Source: JAOPZW01 sp963788935 (GTDB lineage: Bacteria; Actinomycetota; Thermoleophilia; Solirubrobacterales; Solirubrobacteraceae). From it: DNA of 64,000 nucleotides. This document shows, piece by piece, positions 28,015 through 38,164 of this stretch. The translations under genes were made by a program, and so were the position numbers. The stretch spans positions 124,001-188,000 of the forward strand of contig CAWBIM010000006.1 in assembly GCA_963788935.1 (NCBI GenBank), written 5' to 3'. The notes beneath the pieces are model-generated. The model was not told the origin of the DNA and did no database searches. It was given only the letters and a program-made list of their open reading frames with translations. Position 1 is the stretch's first letter. Each line of letters starts with the position of its first letter.

Positions 28015-28727
28015 GACGGGCGGCCGAGCAGCGCCCGCCGCTGGTGCTGCTGGGCGACGGTCAGCACGGCCGCGAGCACGAGGATGATGCCGAGGAGGAT
28101 CGTGCCGAGCGCGATCGCGCGTCCGTACTCCCCCGCCGAGACGCGCACGAGCACGGCGCTCGCGAGCGTTTGGGTCTCGCCGTCGATGTTGCCGCCGACG
28201 AGGACGACGGCGCCGACCTCGGCGAACGCCGAGCCCATCGCCGCGATCGTGGCCGCGAGGACGCCGACGCGGGCCTCGCGCAGCGCGAGCGCGGCGACTC
28301 GGGTTCGCGACGCGCCGAAGGCCCGCGCCTGCTCGAGCAGGCCCTCCGGCAGCGACTGCACCGCGGCGGCGGTGAGGGCCGCGACGAGCGGCAGCGCCAG
28401 CAGCGCCTGGGCCACGATGACGCCGTTCAGCGTGTAGAGGAGGTTCAGGCCGCCGAGCGGCGCCCCCCGGAAGAACAGCAGGGCTGCGACGAGGCCGACG
28501 ACGACCGGCGGCAGGCCCATGCCCGCGTTGGCCAGGGCCAGGCCCGCGCGTCGTCCGTGGAAGCGGCCGAGCCCGAGCGCCAGCCCGGTCGGCAGGCCGA
28601 GCGCCAGGGCGATCATCGTCGACCACAGCGCGACCCGGAGCGTCGTCCCGACGACCACGAGGATGTCGTGGTCGCCGTGGACGAGCAGGTCGGCGGCCTG
28701 CCGGATGCCGTCCCAGATGAAGGTCAT
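28011..28727 (-). CDS. tupB: Tungstate ABC transporter permease (TupB-like)
   Basis: A 238-residue membrane protein with about five to six helices (LVVVGTTLRVALWSTMIALA, VVVGLVAALLFFRGAPLG, VIVAQALLALPLVAALTAA, RAIALGTILLGIILVLAAVL) and the coupling motif EQARAFGASRTRVAALALREA, close to the EAAxxxG permease loop. The segment MGSAFAEVGAVVLVGGNIDG is characteristic of TupB/WtpB permeases. It sits between tupA and tupC with 4-base overlaps at both ends (ATGA, GTGA). Confidence 0.85.
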   Translation of the reverse strand: MTFIWDGIRQAADLLVHGDHDILVVVGTTLRVALWSTMIALALGLPTGLALGLGRFHGRRAGLALANAGMGLPPVVVGLVAALLFFRGAPLGGLNLLYTLNGVIVAQALLALPLVAALTAAAVQSLPEGLLEQARAFGASRTRVAALALREARVGVLAATIAAMGSAFAEVGAVVLVGGNIDGETQTLASAVLVRVSAGEYGRAIALGTILLGIILVLAAVLTVAQQHQRRALLGRPS

Positions 28728-30028
28728 CGAAGGGCGACCGACCTCCCCCCGGTGCGGTTCGCCGACCGTGCCGTCGTGCCGTCGCGCACCGTGTAGCGCC
28801 CGAGGCGCAGGCTCAGCGGGCTGAGGTTCTGGAAGCGCGGCGTCGTGAGGAACAGCGTGCCGCTGCGATTCACCCGGGCGCGGACCGTGAACCGCCCGCG
28901 CGAGTCGACCCGGGCGCGGTCGAGCACCACCGGCGTCACCGGCGTGGGCAGCCGCGCGAGGCGAACCGACAGGCCGGTGAGCGGATCGGCGCCGGGCACG
29001 GCCGACGCGATCGTCCCGCGGAACGTCACCTGCGTCCCGGCGGACACCGTGCGCGACGCGGGGCGGCGCGACAGCGCGACCTTCGGGACCGCGGCCGGGA
29101 AGAAGCCCGGGCGTCGCGACGACGGGAACCGCGCGAGCGCCGACTGGAACGACGGCGAGGTGAGGAAGTCCATGAACGCCAGTGCCCCCTGGAGGTTCAC
29201 CGAGCGGAACTTCCGCGGGTTGACGGCGTAGACGTTGTAGACGTTGAGCATCAGGTTGCCGCCGCCCCGGGCCCGCGCCGACTGGTCGTCCATCACCGGT
29301 CGCAGGCGTGTGATCGCCCGGTTGTGGGTCAGCTGCTGCAGGGTGCCGCGGTCGGTGATCGTGTAGCAGCCGCCGCCGCTGAAGGGGCACTGCTGGGTGA
29401 GGCGCAGCGTGTCGGCCATGCCGAGCCCGGCCTTGTGGTACCACGCCGGGTTCTCCGCGCCGGCGCCCGGCTCGTTGGCCGCGTTCCGCCCGACCCGGCT
29501 GAGGGCCCAGATGTCGAGCTCCTTGGAGTTCGTCCCCGACTTGTCGCCGCGCGAGACGAAGTGCGCCTTCCCGGCCGCTCCCGCCGCGGCGATCGCCTCG
29601 AGCGCGCCGACCGCATCGGTCCGGGCGCGCCGCAGGACGCCGGCCGGGTCGTTCGCCGGGCCGACGACCACGAAGTCGTTCCACATGACGGTGCGGCCGA
29701 CGCGCTCGTAGGAGAACCCGTCGCGCACGAACTGGCGCTCGGCCGCGGGCGAATGGCCGATGAGGACATCACCCTGGCCGGCGCGGGCGTTCGTGATCGC
29801 CTGGCCGGTCCCGACCGCGACGAACTTCAGGTCGTACTGCGGAAACCGGCGCTTGAACTGCGGGGTGATGAGCTGGTCCAGCACACCCGAGTCGCGGACG
29901 CTCGTCGTGCTCTGGACGATCAGGGATCGCTTCTGCTGCGCGCCCGCGGTCGCGGCCGCCGCCGCGAGGATCCCGGTGGCGGCGAGCGCGATCACGCCCG
30001 CGCGGCCGCCGGCTCGTCGCATCGTCAT
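28724..30028 (-). CDS. tupA: Tungstate-binding protein TupA with C-terminal extension
   Basis: The 434-residue protein has a Sec signal peptide (MTMRRAGGRAGVIALAATGI, then an Ala-rich stretch and cleavage near AGAQQ) and a TupA domain (residues ~35-300). LIVQSTTSVRDSGVLDQLIT and the TTTS-like oxyanion loop STTS are the family signature; DVLIGHSPAAERQFVRDG and SRGDKSGTNSKE follow as in TupA. The domain ends near PGFFPAA. About 110 further residues (SAGTQVTFRGTIAS, RVDSRGRFTVRARVNRSGTL) look like a bacterial Ig-like beta-sandwich, not present in ordinary TupA of ~270-300 residues. It may hold the protein in the cell wall. The next gene upstream is divergent. Confidence 0.85.
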   Translation of the reverse strand: MTMRRAGGRAGVIALAATGILAAAAATAGAQQKRSLIVQSTTSVRDSGVLDQLITPQFKRRFPQYDLKFVAVGTGQAITNARAGQGDVLIGHSPAAERQFVRDGFSYERVGRTVMWNDFVVVGPANDPAGVLRRARTDAVGALEAIAAAGAAGKAHFVSRGDKSGTNSKELDIWALSRVGRNAANEPGAGAENPAWYHKAGLGMADTLRLTQQCPFSGGGCYTITDRGTLQQLTHNRAITRLRPVMDDQSARARGGGNLMLNVYNVYAVNPRKFRSVNLQGALAFMDFLTSPSFQSALARFPSSRRPGFFPAAVPKVALSRRPASRTVSAGTQVTFRGTIASAVPGADPLTGLSVRLARLPTPVTPVVLDRARVDSRGRFTVRARVNRSGTLFLTTPRFQNLSPLSLRLGRYTVRDGTTARSANRTGGRSVALR

Positions 30029-30051
30029 AGAGTGGTGCCTCTCCGTTCGAA

Positions 30052-30066
30052 CGCCGTCGGACGGCG
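30052..30066. promoter_or_regulatory. Palindrome between tupA and the GntR-PBP gene
   Basis: CGCCGTC-G-GACGGCG is a perfect 15-base palindrome 24 bases upstream of the tupA start and 57 upstream of the likely regulator start. Flanking GAAC on the left and GTGTTC on the right extend the symmetry loosely. It is the obvious candidate binding site for the divergent GntR-PBP regulator. Confidence 0.5.
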
Positions 30067-30123
30067 GTGTTCTCAACTGCTGCACACCATATTGGCTCAC
30101 CCCGCGACCGTGATCCGCCGGCG

Positions 30124-31039
30124 TTGGCTCGCTACCACGACCTGACCGCCACACTCGCCGCCCGTGTCGTCGATGGCGATCTCGCGCCCGGCGCGACGCT
30201 GCCCTCGGTCCGGTCGCTGGCCCTCGCCGAGGGGACGACCGCGACCACGGTCGCGCGCGCCTACCGCGAGCTGGCCGGCGCCGGCGTCATCGTCGTCGAG
30301 CCGCGGCGCGCCTCGCGCGTGTCGCCCGGCGGCGTGCTGGCGGCCCGCGCGCTCCTGCGGCAGGGCGCGCTGTTCCGGCTCGCCGGCAGCGACGACCCGG
30401 CGCTGAGCGCGCTGATCGCCGACGTGCCCGACGCGATCGTGTCGGTCGGCGCCGCCGGCAGCTACCGCGGCCTGTCGGCGCTGTGGTCCGGGCGCGCGGA
30501 CGGCGCCTCCCTCCATCTCCGCCACCGCGACGGGGAGTACAACGGTCCGTTCGCCCGCGGCGTCCTCGCCGGCCGCGACCCCGTCCTCGTCCACCTCTGG
30601 CGGCGCGAGCAGGGGCTGCTCGTGCCGGCCGGCAACCCGCGCGGCGTCGACGGCATCGCCGACCTGCGGTCGCTGCGGGTCGTGCGCCGGCCCACCGGGA
30701 CCGGCACGCGCACGCTCCTCGACCGCCTCCTGCTCGACGCCGGCATCGAGCCCGAGGCGATCGCCGGGCCGACGGTCGAGCTGCACCTCGACGTCGCGCT
30801 CGCGGTCGCCACCGGGGAGGCCGACGCCGGTCTCGGCCTGCGCAGCGCGGCGACCCCGCTCGGCCTCGACTTCGTCCCCCTGTCGTGGGAGCCGTTCCAG
30901 GTCGCGACGACGCGTGTCGCAGTCGGGCGGGCTGCGGCCCCTCCTCGACGCGCTCGCAACCCCTGCGGTCGCCGAACGGATCGTCGCCCTCGGGGGCTAC
31001 GACATCGCCGGCGCGGGCGAGCTCATCGACGTCGGCTGA
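30124..31039 (+). CDS. GntR-type regulator with PBP-like tungstate/molybdate-sensing domain, one frame change
   Basis: A protein of about 304 residues. Residues ~1-75 are a GntR winged helix (LAARVVDGDLAPGATLPSVR, then TTATTVARAYRELAGAGVI). The rest is the PBP domain also found in the MoeA fusions: GSYRGLSALWSGRADG, LWRREQGLLVPAGNPRGVDG, RRPTGTGTRTLLDRLLL, TGEADAGLGLRSAATPLGL. An extra G near 30931 changes frame; the true end is the TGA at 31037-31039 after the segment VALGGYDIAGAGELIDVG. The start is either TTG at 30124 or GTG at 30067. Being divergent from tupABC, it probably controls tungstate uptake in response to W/Mo or pterin; ModE is not present. Confidence 0.75.
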
Positions 31040-31049
31040 GCGCGCGCGC

Positions 31050-31460
31050 TCAGCTTGCGACGAGCCAGCGCCCGTCGACCCGCCGGAGTCGCAGCGCCTG
31101 CTGCGAGGCCCCGAACGGCCCGATCGAGGCCGCCGACCCGCGGACGCGGACGACCGCGCCGGGCACCGCGCGGCGCGCGCTCTCGAGCTCCTCCGCGGAC
31201 GGCGCGCCGGCCGCGAGCGCCCGCGGGCACGGCGTGTCCGCGGCGTCGGCGAGGGCGCGGCGGGCGCCGGGGGTCATCAGCCCGCACGCGCGGTCCCAGT
31301 CGCGCGCCGCGAGAGCGCCGAGATAGGCGGCGATCGCCGCCCGCACGCGCTCGTCGGGCGAAGTACGGACCGGCGTGCTCCCGCCGCCGCACGCGGAGAC
31401 GGCGAGCGCGGCGCAGAGCGCTGCCGCCGCTGAGCCGCGCAGGTGCGATGGGGGCCTCAG
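31050..31460 (-). CDS. Small predicted lipoprotein
   Basis: A ~136-residue protein with an Ala/Leu-rich signal and lipobox (LAVSAC followed by GGG) near its start. The mature part (RVRAAIAAYLGALAARDWDR, then CGLMTPGARRALAD) resembles the small NTF2-like lipoproteins common in actinobacteria. The start is uncertain: no ATG or GTG precedes the signal closely. A CTG at 31460 would overlap the stop of the gene before it (CTGA), which fits the dense overlaps here. Function unknown. Confidence 0.5.
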   Translation of the reverse strand: MRPPSHLRGSAAAALCAALAVSACGGGSTPVRTSPDERVRAAIAAYLGALAARDWDRACGLMTPGARRALADAADTPCPRALAAGAPSAEELESARRAVPGAVVRVRGSAASIGPFGASQQALRLRRVDGRWLVAS

Positions 31461-31678
31461 CCGCCGCCCATCGGCATGGTGAGGATCACGACGGGCGCAT
31501 CCGCGGGAAGCTCGCTCACGGGCTCGTTGCGGCCCTCGCCGCCCCGCACGGCCACGTACCCGGCCTCGACCTCGCGACGCATCGCCTCGGCGGCGGCGCG
31601 CACGGAGTCGGCGTCGTCGGCCGACCACTCGGCGACGACGGAGTCGCCGTCGAGCGTCCTGCGCAGGAGTTTGCCCAT
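31457..31678 (-). CDS. 73-residue hypothetical protein
   Basis: A short protein, MGKLLRRTLDGDSVVAEWSA to VVILTMPMGGG, with an acidic N-terminal half and the repeated helix pattern ADDADSVRAAAEAMRREVEAG. No family is recognised. It starts 52 bases after the FDH-associated 93-residue gene and overlaps the next lipoprotein region, so it may be the tail of the Sec-FDH operon. Confidence 0.45.
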   Translation of the reverse strand: MGKLLRRTLDGDSVVAEWSADDADSVRAAAEAMRREVEAGYVAVRGGEGRNEPVSELPADAPVVILTMPMGGG

Positions 31679-31730
31679 GCCGAGAACCTACCCGCCGCCC
31701 GTCGAGGGGCGTCGCGCGGTCCGGTGATCG

Positions 31731-32012
31731 CTAGCCGCCGACGCCCTTGAGCTCGCGCCAGCGGTTGCGGGCGCGGATCACGAGCAGCGCGATCTCGCCG
31801 AGCTCGTCGCCCTGCTCCACGAAGTCGGGCATCGTGAAGACGACCTCCTCGCCGTCCTCCTCGCGCACGAGCGTGATGCGGTGCAGGTTGTGGACGTCGT
31901 CGTGCTCGAAGGGCTCGTAGAACCAGCCCTTCGCGTCGGCGACCGGCACGCGGCCCTGCCCGTCGATCGGGCTGGCCTCGCGATAGGTGGGGTCCGATTC
32001 CTGGCCGCTCAT
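31731..32012 (-). CDS. 93-residue protein at the end of the Sec formate dehydrogenase operon
   Basis: No family is recognised. The protein is acidic, with segments GWFYEPFEHDDVHNLHRITL and MPDFVEQGDELGEIALLVIR. No Cys, signal or membrane helix. It starts 3 bases after the NuoG-like gene, with GGAGAC near that gene's end as its ribosome site, so it is in the FDH operon. It could be a small structural or assembly subunit of the enzyme; this is inference from position only. Confidence 0.6.
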   Translation of the reverse strand: MSGQESDPTYREASPIDGQGRVPVADAKGWFYEPFEHDDVHNLHRITLVREEDGEEVVFTMPDFVEQGDELGEIALLVIRARNRWRELKGVGG

Positions 32013-32015
32013 CGT

Positions 32016-33067
32016 TCAGTCTCCCGCCGGGTGCCCGTTGCCGCTGTGGCCGTTCTGTCCTGCGCCGCTGCCGAGCTCGCGCGCCTCCTCGGGCGACGGC
32101 GGGGCGGCGTCGGGCTCCAGCGGCGGCGGCAGGCCGCCGCGGTCGTTCTGGACGAACTGGAAGCCGAAGCGGCCCTTGATGCAGAGGTTGCCGGAGGTCA
32201 CCGGGTGGTCGAGCGGCGACGTGACCTTGACGATCTCGTTGTCCTGCTCGTGCAGCTCGAGGTTGCAGCCGACGCCGCAGTAGGTGCAGATCGTCGTCGT
32301 GACGCTCTGCTCGTCCTCGTTCCACGTCCCGGCCTCGCGCATGTCGTACTCGCTCTTGAACATGAGCGCGCCGGTCGGGCAGACCGCGATGCAGTTGCCG
32401 CAGTACACGCACGCCGAGTCGGGCAGCGGGTTGGCGAACTCCGTCGCGATGCGCGCGTCGAACCCGCGGCCGGCGACGGCGATGGCGAACGTGTTCTGCC
32501 AGTCCGTGCCGCAGCCCTCGACGCACTTGTAACAGAGGATGCACTTCGAGTAGTCGCGGACGTAGAGCTCGTTGTCGACCTTCGTCGGCTGCGCGACCGT
32601 GGCGGCGTGCTCGCCGTCCGGCGTCTCGTGGTGGCCGGCGCGCAGGCGGTCGCGCTCGCCCGCCTCGAACGGCGGCGCGGGCGGCCCGTAGCGCTCGGGG
32701 TCGGCGCCGTACTCCTCGATCCAGCGCTCGGCGTCCTTCATCACGGACAGGTCCACCGACGAGGCGAGGAACTCGATGACCATCTTGCGCGAGTGGTTGA
32801 CGCGCTCGGAGTGGGTCTCGACCTCCATGCCCTCCTCGACCTTGCGGGCGCAGGACGGCACGAGCACGCGCGAGCCCTTGACCTCGCAGACGCACACGCG
32901 GCAGGCGTTGACCGGCGTCAGCGTGCGCTCCCAGCACGCCGTCGGGATGTCGATCCCCTGGCGCTTGGCGACCTGGAGGATCGTCATGCCCTCGCGGGCC
33001 TCGACGGTCTCGCCGTTCATCGTCAGCTCGACCGTGCGCGGCGGGGCGCCGGTCCGGGTGCGCGGGC

Positions 33068-33071
<4 letters not shown>
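32016..33071 (-). CDS. NuoG-like Fe-S subunit carrying the formate dehydrogenase pterin [4Fe-4S] domain
   Basis: The 351-residue protein has a [2Fe-2S] domain (residues ~10-95; Cys in PTACWERTLTPVNACRVCVC and LVPSCARKV), two [4Fe-4S] motifs (CILCYKCVEGCG and CVYCGNCIAVCPTGAL) and, at ~265-310, CTYCGVGCNLELHE with a later Cys in GNLCIKGRFGFQF. The last is the N-terminal domain of molybdopterin oxidoreductases, normally on the catalytic chain. Here the catalytic subunit lacks it, so the enzyme is split at that point. A Gly/Asn-rich tail follows. Its ATG overlaps the stop of the NuoE-NuoF gene (ATGA). Confidence 0.8.
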
Positions 33072-34933
<1,862 letters not shown>

Positions 34934-34934
34934 C

Positions 34935-34966
34935 TAGTCGGTGCGGTCCATCTAGTCGGTGGGGAG
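34935..34966 (-). repeat. Tandem 15-base repeat making two stop/start junctions
   Basis: The 15-mer ACCGACTAGATGGAC occurs twice in a row, 18 bases apart, at the end of the Sec-FDH catalytic gene and the start of the diaphorase. Each copy has TAG followed by ATG. The first TAG ends the catalytic subunit; the ATG after it opens a five-codon reading frame (MDRTD) that ends at the second TAG, whose ATG starts the diaphorase. It looks like a recent short duplication and may act as a translational relay. Confidence 0.55.
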
Positions 34967-36904
34967 CACCAGCCCGATGCCGGCGTCCGAGGTCTCCTCC
35001 GCCTCGTCCGGCCCGAGCGGGTCGACGCGGATGGCGGTCGCCTTGAACTCGGCCGTGCCGGACTTGGGGTCGGTGGCGTTCACGGTCAGGATGTTCGTCT
35101 CCACCTCGTCGGGGAAGTGCAGCGTCATGAATGCGAGCCCCGGCCGCAGCGACTTGTCGATGCGCACGGGCGCGACGACGCTGCCGCGGGCGGACGAGAT
35201 CTTCACCTTGTCGCCGTCGGTGACGCCGAGCTCCTCGGCGTCGGCGGTCGAGAGCTCGAGCTCCTCGCCGCGGCGCAGCGGCGACGTGAAGCCGCCGGTC
35301 TGCACGCCGGTGTTGAAGGAGTCCAGACGCCGGCCGGTCGTGAGGCGCAGCGGGAACTCCGCGGAGAGCTTCTCGGTCGGCGGGTCGTCGTCGACCGCGT
35401 GGAACACCGCCTTCGGGCCCTCGACCGGGTCCTTCCACAGGCGGCCGTGCAGGAACGACGGCTCGAGCTCCTCCTCGTTGAAGCACGGCCACTGGATGCC
35501 GCCGAGCTCCTCGAGGCGCTTGTAGCTCATGCCCGCGTGGTTCGGGGCGAGCGAGCGCAGCTCGTTCCAGACGTCCTCGCTGCCGCCGTAGTCCCACTGA
35601 TAGCCCAGGCGGGCGGCGAGGTCGATGAGGATGCGGACGTCGTCGCGCGCCTCGCCCGGCGGCTTCAGCGCCGCCCGGACGCGCTGGACGCGCCGCTCGG
35701 AGTTCGTGACCGTGCCCTCGGCCTCGCACCAGCTCGCCGACGCGGGCAGCACGACGTCGGCGACCTCGGCCGTCTTCGTGAGGAAGATGTCCTGCACGAC
35801 GACGTGCTCGAGCTTGTCGAACAGGTGCTTGATGTGGGTCGCGTCGGCGTCGGACTGGATCGGGTTCTCGCCGAGGACGAACATCGTCGTCAGCTCGCCG
35901 CGATCGATCGCGTCGAACATCTCGGTCATGTGCCAGCCGTACTTCCGCTGGATCTTCACGCCCCACGCCTGCTCGTACTTCGCGACCGCCTCTTCGTCGG
36001 TCTCGATGTCCTGGAAGCCGGGCAGGCGGTTCGGGATCGCGCCCATGTCGCCGCCGCCCTGGACGTTGTTCTGCCCGCGCAGCGGGTTGAGGCCCGAGCC
36101 GTAGCGGCCGACGTTGCCGGTCAGCAGCGCGAGGTTGATGAGCGCGAGGACGTTGTCGACCGCGTTGTGGTGCTCGGTGATGCCGAGCGTCCAGCAGATC
36201 TGGGCGCGGTCGGCGCGCGCGTACGTGTGCGCGACGTCCTTGATGACCTCGGCCGGTACTCCGGAGAGCTCCTCGCCGCGCTCGAGCGTGTACGGCTCGA
36301 TCGCCGCGACGTAGGCCTCGAAGCCCTCGGTCGCGTGCTCGATGAACTCGCGGTTGTGCAGGCCCGCGTAGACGATCTCGCGCGCCATCGCGTTGGCGAG
36401 GCCGACGTCGCTGCCGACGTTCAGGCCGAGCCACGCGTCCGCCCACTGCGCACTCGTCGTGCGCCGCGGGTCCACCGCGAACATCTTGGCGCCGCCGTGG
36501 ATCGCCTTGAGGATGCGGTGGAAGAAGATCGGGTGGGCCTCACGGGCGTTGGATCCCCAGAGCAGGATCACGTCCGTGTCCTCGATCTCCTGATATGAGC
36601 TGGTGCCTCCACCAGCGCCGAATACCGTCGCCAGACCGACGACGCTAGGAGCGTGTCAAGTTCGGTTACAGGAGTCGATGTTGTTCGTCCCGATGGCGAC
36701 GCGGGTGAACTTCTGGGCGAGGAAGTTGACCTCGTTCGTCGCCTTCGAGCAGCTCAGCATCCCGTACGTGTGCGGGCCGTGGGCCTCGACCTGGCGGCGG
36801 AATCCCTCGGCGGCGCGGTCGAGCGCCTCGTCCCAGGATGCGGGCCGCAAGGTGCCGTTGTCGCGGACGAGCGGCTCGGTGAGGCGGGCGTACTTCATGG
36901 GCAT
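34952..36904 (-). CDS. fdhA: Formate dehydrogenase catalytic subunit, selenoprotein (in-frame TGA at 36656-36658)
   Basis: Catalytic subunit of about 650 residues, read through a TGA at codon 83. The context CNRT-U-HAPSV matches the active site of E. coli FdhF, where Sec is followed by His. The frame stays open on both sides: TNEVNFLAQKFTRVAIGTNN before, GLATVFGAGGGTSSYQEI and LLWGSNAREAHP after. A hairpin with the SECIS loop follows. Compared with FdhF the first ~57 residues, the [4Fe-4S] domain, are missing; they are on the NuoG-like subunit. AGGAG seven bases upstream favours the ATG at 36904, while a GTG at 36937 is possible. It needs selA, selB, selC and selD, none of which lie in this window. 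Confidence 0.85.
36626..36644 (-). promoter_or_regulatory. SECIS element (bacterial selenocysteine insertion hairpin)
   Basis: On the coding strand, CGUCGUC (36644-36638) pairs with GGCGACG (36632-36626) in a 7-base stem (one U-G) closing the loop GGUCU. The loop is the one SelB binds in E. coli fdhF. Eighteen bases separate the UGA from the loop, as in fdhF. The hairpin is inside the coding sequence and also encodes Val-Val-Gly-Leu-Ala-Thr. Confidence 0.85.
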
Positions 36905-37051
36905 GAGGGCGCTCCTGCTATCTGTCGGCGGGGTCACGTCGCAGCCCGTCGGGTGGCGGGGCAGCGGACCGTAGCACGCTTGATCCGTTGTGATGGACTG
37001 CAGACGTGCGCACGACGTGCCTCCCCGATTCGCTCCGCGCCCACCAGGGCA

Positions 37052-37071
37052 ACGTCAGAACGATGACGTTC
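37052..37071. promoter_or_regulatory. Inverted repeat between Sec-FDH and CDGSH genes
   Basis: AACGTCA (37052-37058) and TGACGTT (37065-37071) are exact inverted repeats around GAACGA. They lie in the divergent gap between the Sec-FDH operon start (36904) and the CDGSH gene (37098), 27 bases before the latter. This is a candidate operator; the sequence does not resemble ModE. Confidence 0.4.
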
Positions 37072-37097
37072 ACCGTCCCGCCCCCGGCGAGGATCCC

Positions 37098-37358
37098 GTG
37101 ACGGAAGAGCCGGCCGTGATCAAGGTGCGCGACAACGGCCCGTACAAGGTCACGGGGCCGGTCGTGATCGTCGATGCGGACGGCAACCGGTTCGCCGTCG
37201 ACGACGATCGGCCGATCGCGCTGTGCCGGTGTGGTGCGTCGCGGACGAAGCCGTTCTGCGACCGGTCCCACCGGGAGACGGGGTTCGAGGCCTGTGAGCG
37301 GGCGGGCGGCGTCCCCGGGCCGGCCCCGTCCGGGTCGACCGGCCCCGAAGCGGGGTAG
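37098..37358 (+). CDS. CDGSH-type iron-sulfur protein
   Basis: This 86-residue protein holds the CDGSH motif in the form CRCGASRTKPFCDRSH, with three Cys and one His for a [2Fe-2S] cluster. The preceding segment PVVIVDADGNRFAVDDDRP is usual for small bacterial CDGSH proteins. The family is linked to Fe-S transfer and redox sensing. GTG at 37098 is chosen because GAGG lies seven bases upstream. It is 13 bases before fdhD, and thus probably co-transcribed. Confidence 0.75.
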   Translation: MTEEPAVIKVRDNGPYKVTGPVVIVDADGNRFAVDDDRPIALCRCGASRTKPFCDRSHRETGFEACERAGGVPGPAPSGSTGPEAG

Positions 37359-37371
37359 ACCGATCCCCGAG

Positions 37372-38160
37372 ATGGACAACGGCTCGCGCATCGACGCCTC
37401 CGAGGCGACCCACGGCATGGTCGCGAGGATCGTCCGCGACGGCGAGGAGGACTACGTCGCCGTCGAGGAGCCGCTCGAGATCCGCGTCGACGGCGCGCCG
37501 CTCGCGGTCACGATGCGCACCCCCGGCCACGACGAGGAGCTCGCGCTCGGGTTCCTCTACGGCGAGGGCCTCATCGACGGCCCGCGCGCGGCCGGCCTCA
37601 CCGCGGACCTCGCCGTCAACACGATCGAGGTCTCAGGCCCGCTGGCGAGCGACCCCGGCGCGCGGCGCTTCTACACGACGTCGTCGTGCGGCGTCTGCGG
37701 CAAGGGCGCGCTCGAGGAGGTCGCCGTCCACGCCGAGCCCGCGGTCCCCGGGCCGGAGATCGACCGCTCGCTGCTCGCCGGCCTGCCCGACCACCTGCGC
37801 CAGCCGACCTTCGAGCGCACGGGCGGCCTGCACGCGACCGGCCTGTTCGACGCGAGCGGGGAGCTGCTGCTCGTCCGCGAGGACGTCGGGCGCCACAACG
37901 CGATGGACAAGGTCGTCGGCCGCTCGCTGCTCGATGGGCGGGTGCCCCTGCACGGGTACGTCCTCTGCGTGAGCGGACGCCTGTCGTTCGAGCTCGTCCA
38001 GAAGGCCGCGGTCGCCGGCGCGTCGATCCTCGTCGGCGTCGGCGCGCCGTCGTCGCTGGCCGTGAGCCTCGCCGCCGAGCAGGGCATGACGCTCGCCGGC
38101 TTCGCCCGCCGCGGACGGGTCAACGTCTACACGGGCGCCGAGCGCGTCCGCGACGCGTAG
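37372..38160 (+). CDS. fdhD: FdhD, sulfurtransferase for formate dehydrogenase cofactor
   Basis: The 262-residue protein has the FdhD signature: PLEIRVDGAPLAVTMRTPGH, DEELALGFLYGEGLI, and the catalytic SSCGVCGKG with Cys106 and Cys109. FTNxG-like ATGLFDASGELLLVREDVGR and HNAMDKVVG follow. FdhD carries sulfur from IscS to the bis-MGD cofactor and is needed for formate dehydrogenase activity. It could serve both FDH enzymes here. It is 4 bases before the third MoeA. Confidence 0.9.
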   Translation: MDNGSRIDASEATHGMVARIVRDGEEDYVAVEEPLEIRVDGAPLAVTMRTPGHDEELALGFLYGEGLIDGPRAAGLTADLAVNTIEVSGPLASDPGARRFYTTSSCGVCGKGALEEVAVHAEPAVPGPEIDRSLLAGLPDHLRQPTFERTGGLHATGLFDASGELLLVREDVGRHNAMDKVVGRSLLDGRVPLHGYVLCVSGRLSFELVQKAAVAGASILVGVGAPSSLAVSLAAEQGMTLAGFARRGRVNVYTGAERVRDA

Positions 38161-38164
38161 CGCG

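Noticed and set aside
36656..36658. TGA read as a true stop splitting the formate dehydrogenase into two genes or a pseudogene
   Set aside because: Family sequence continues in the same frame directly after it, the residue is the known Sec site, and a SECIS hairpin follows at the right distance.
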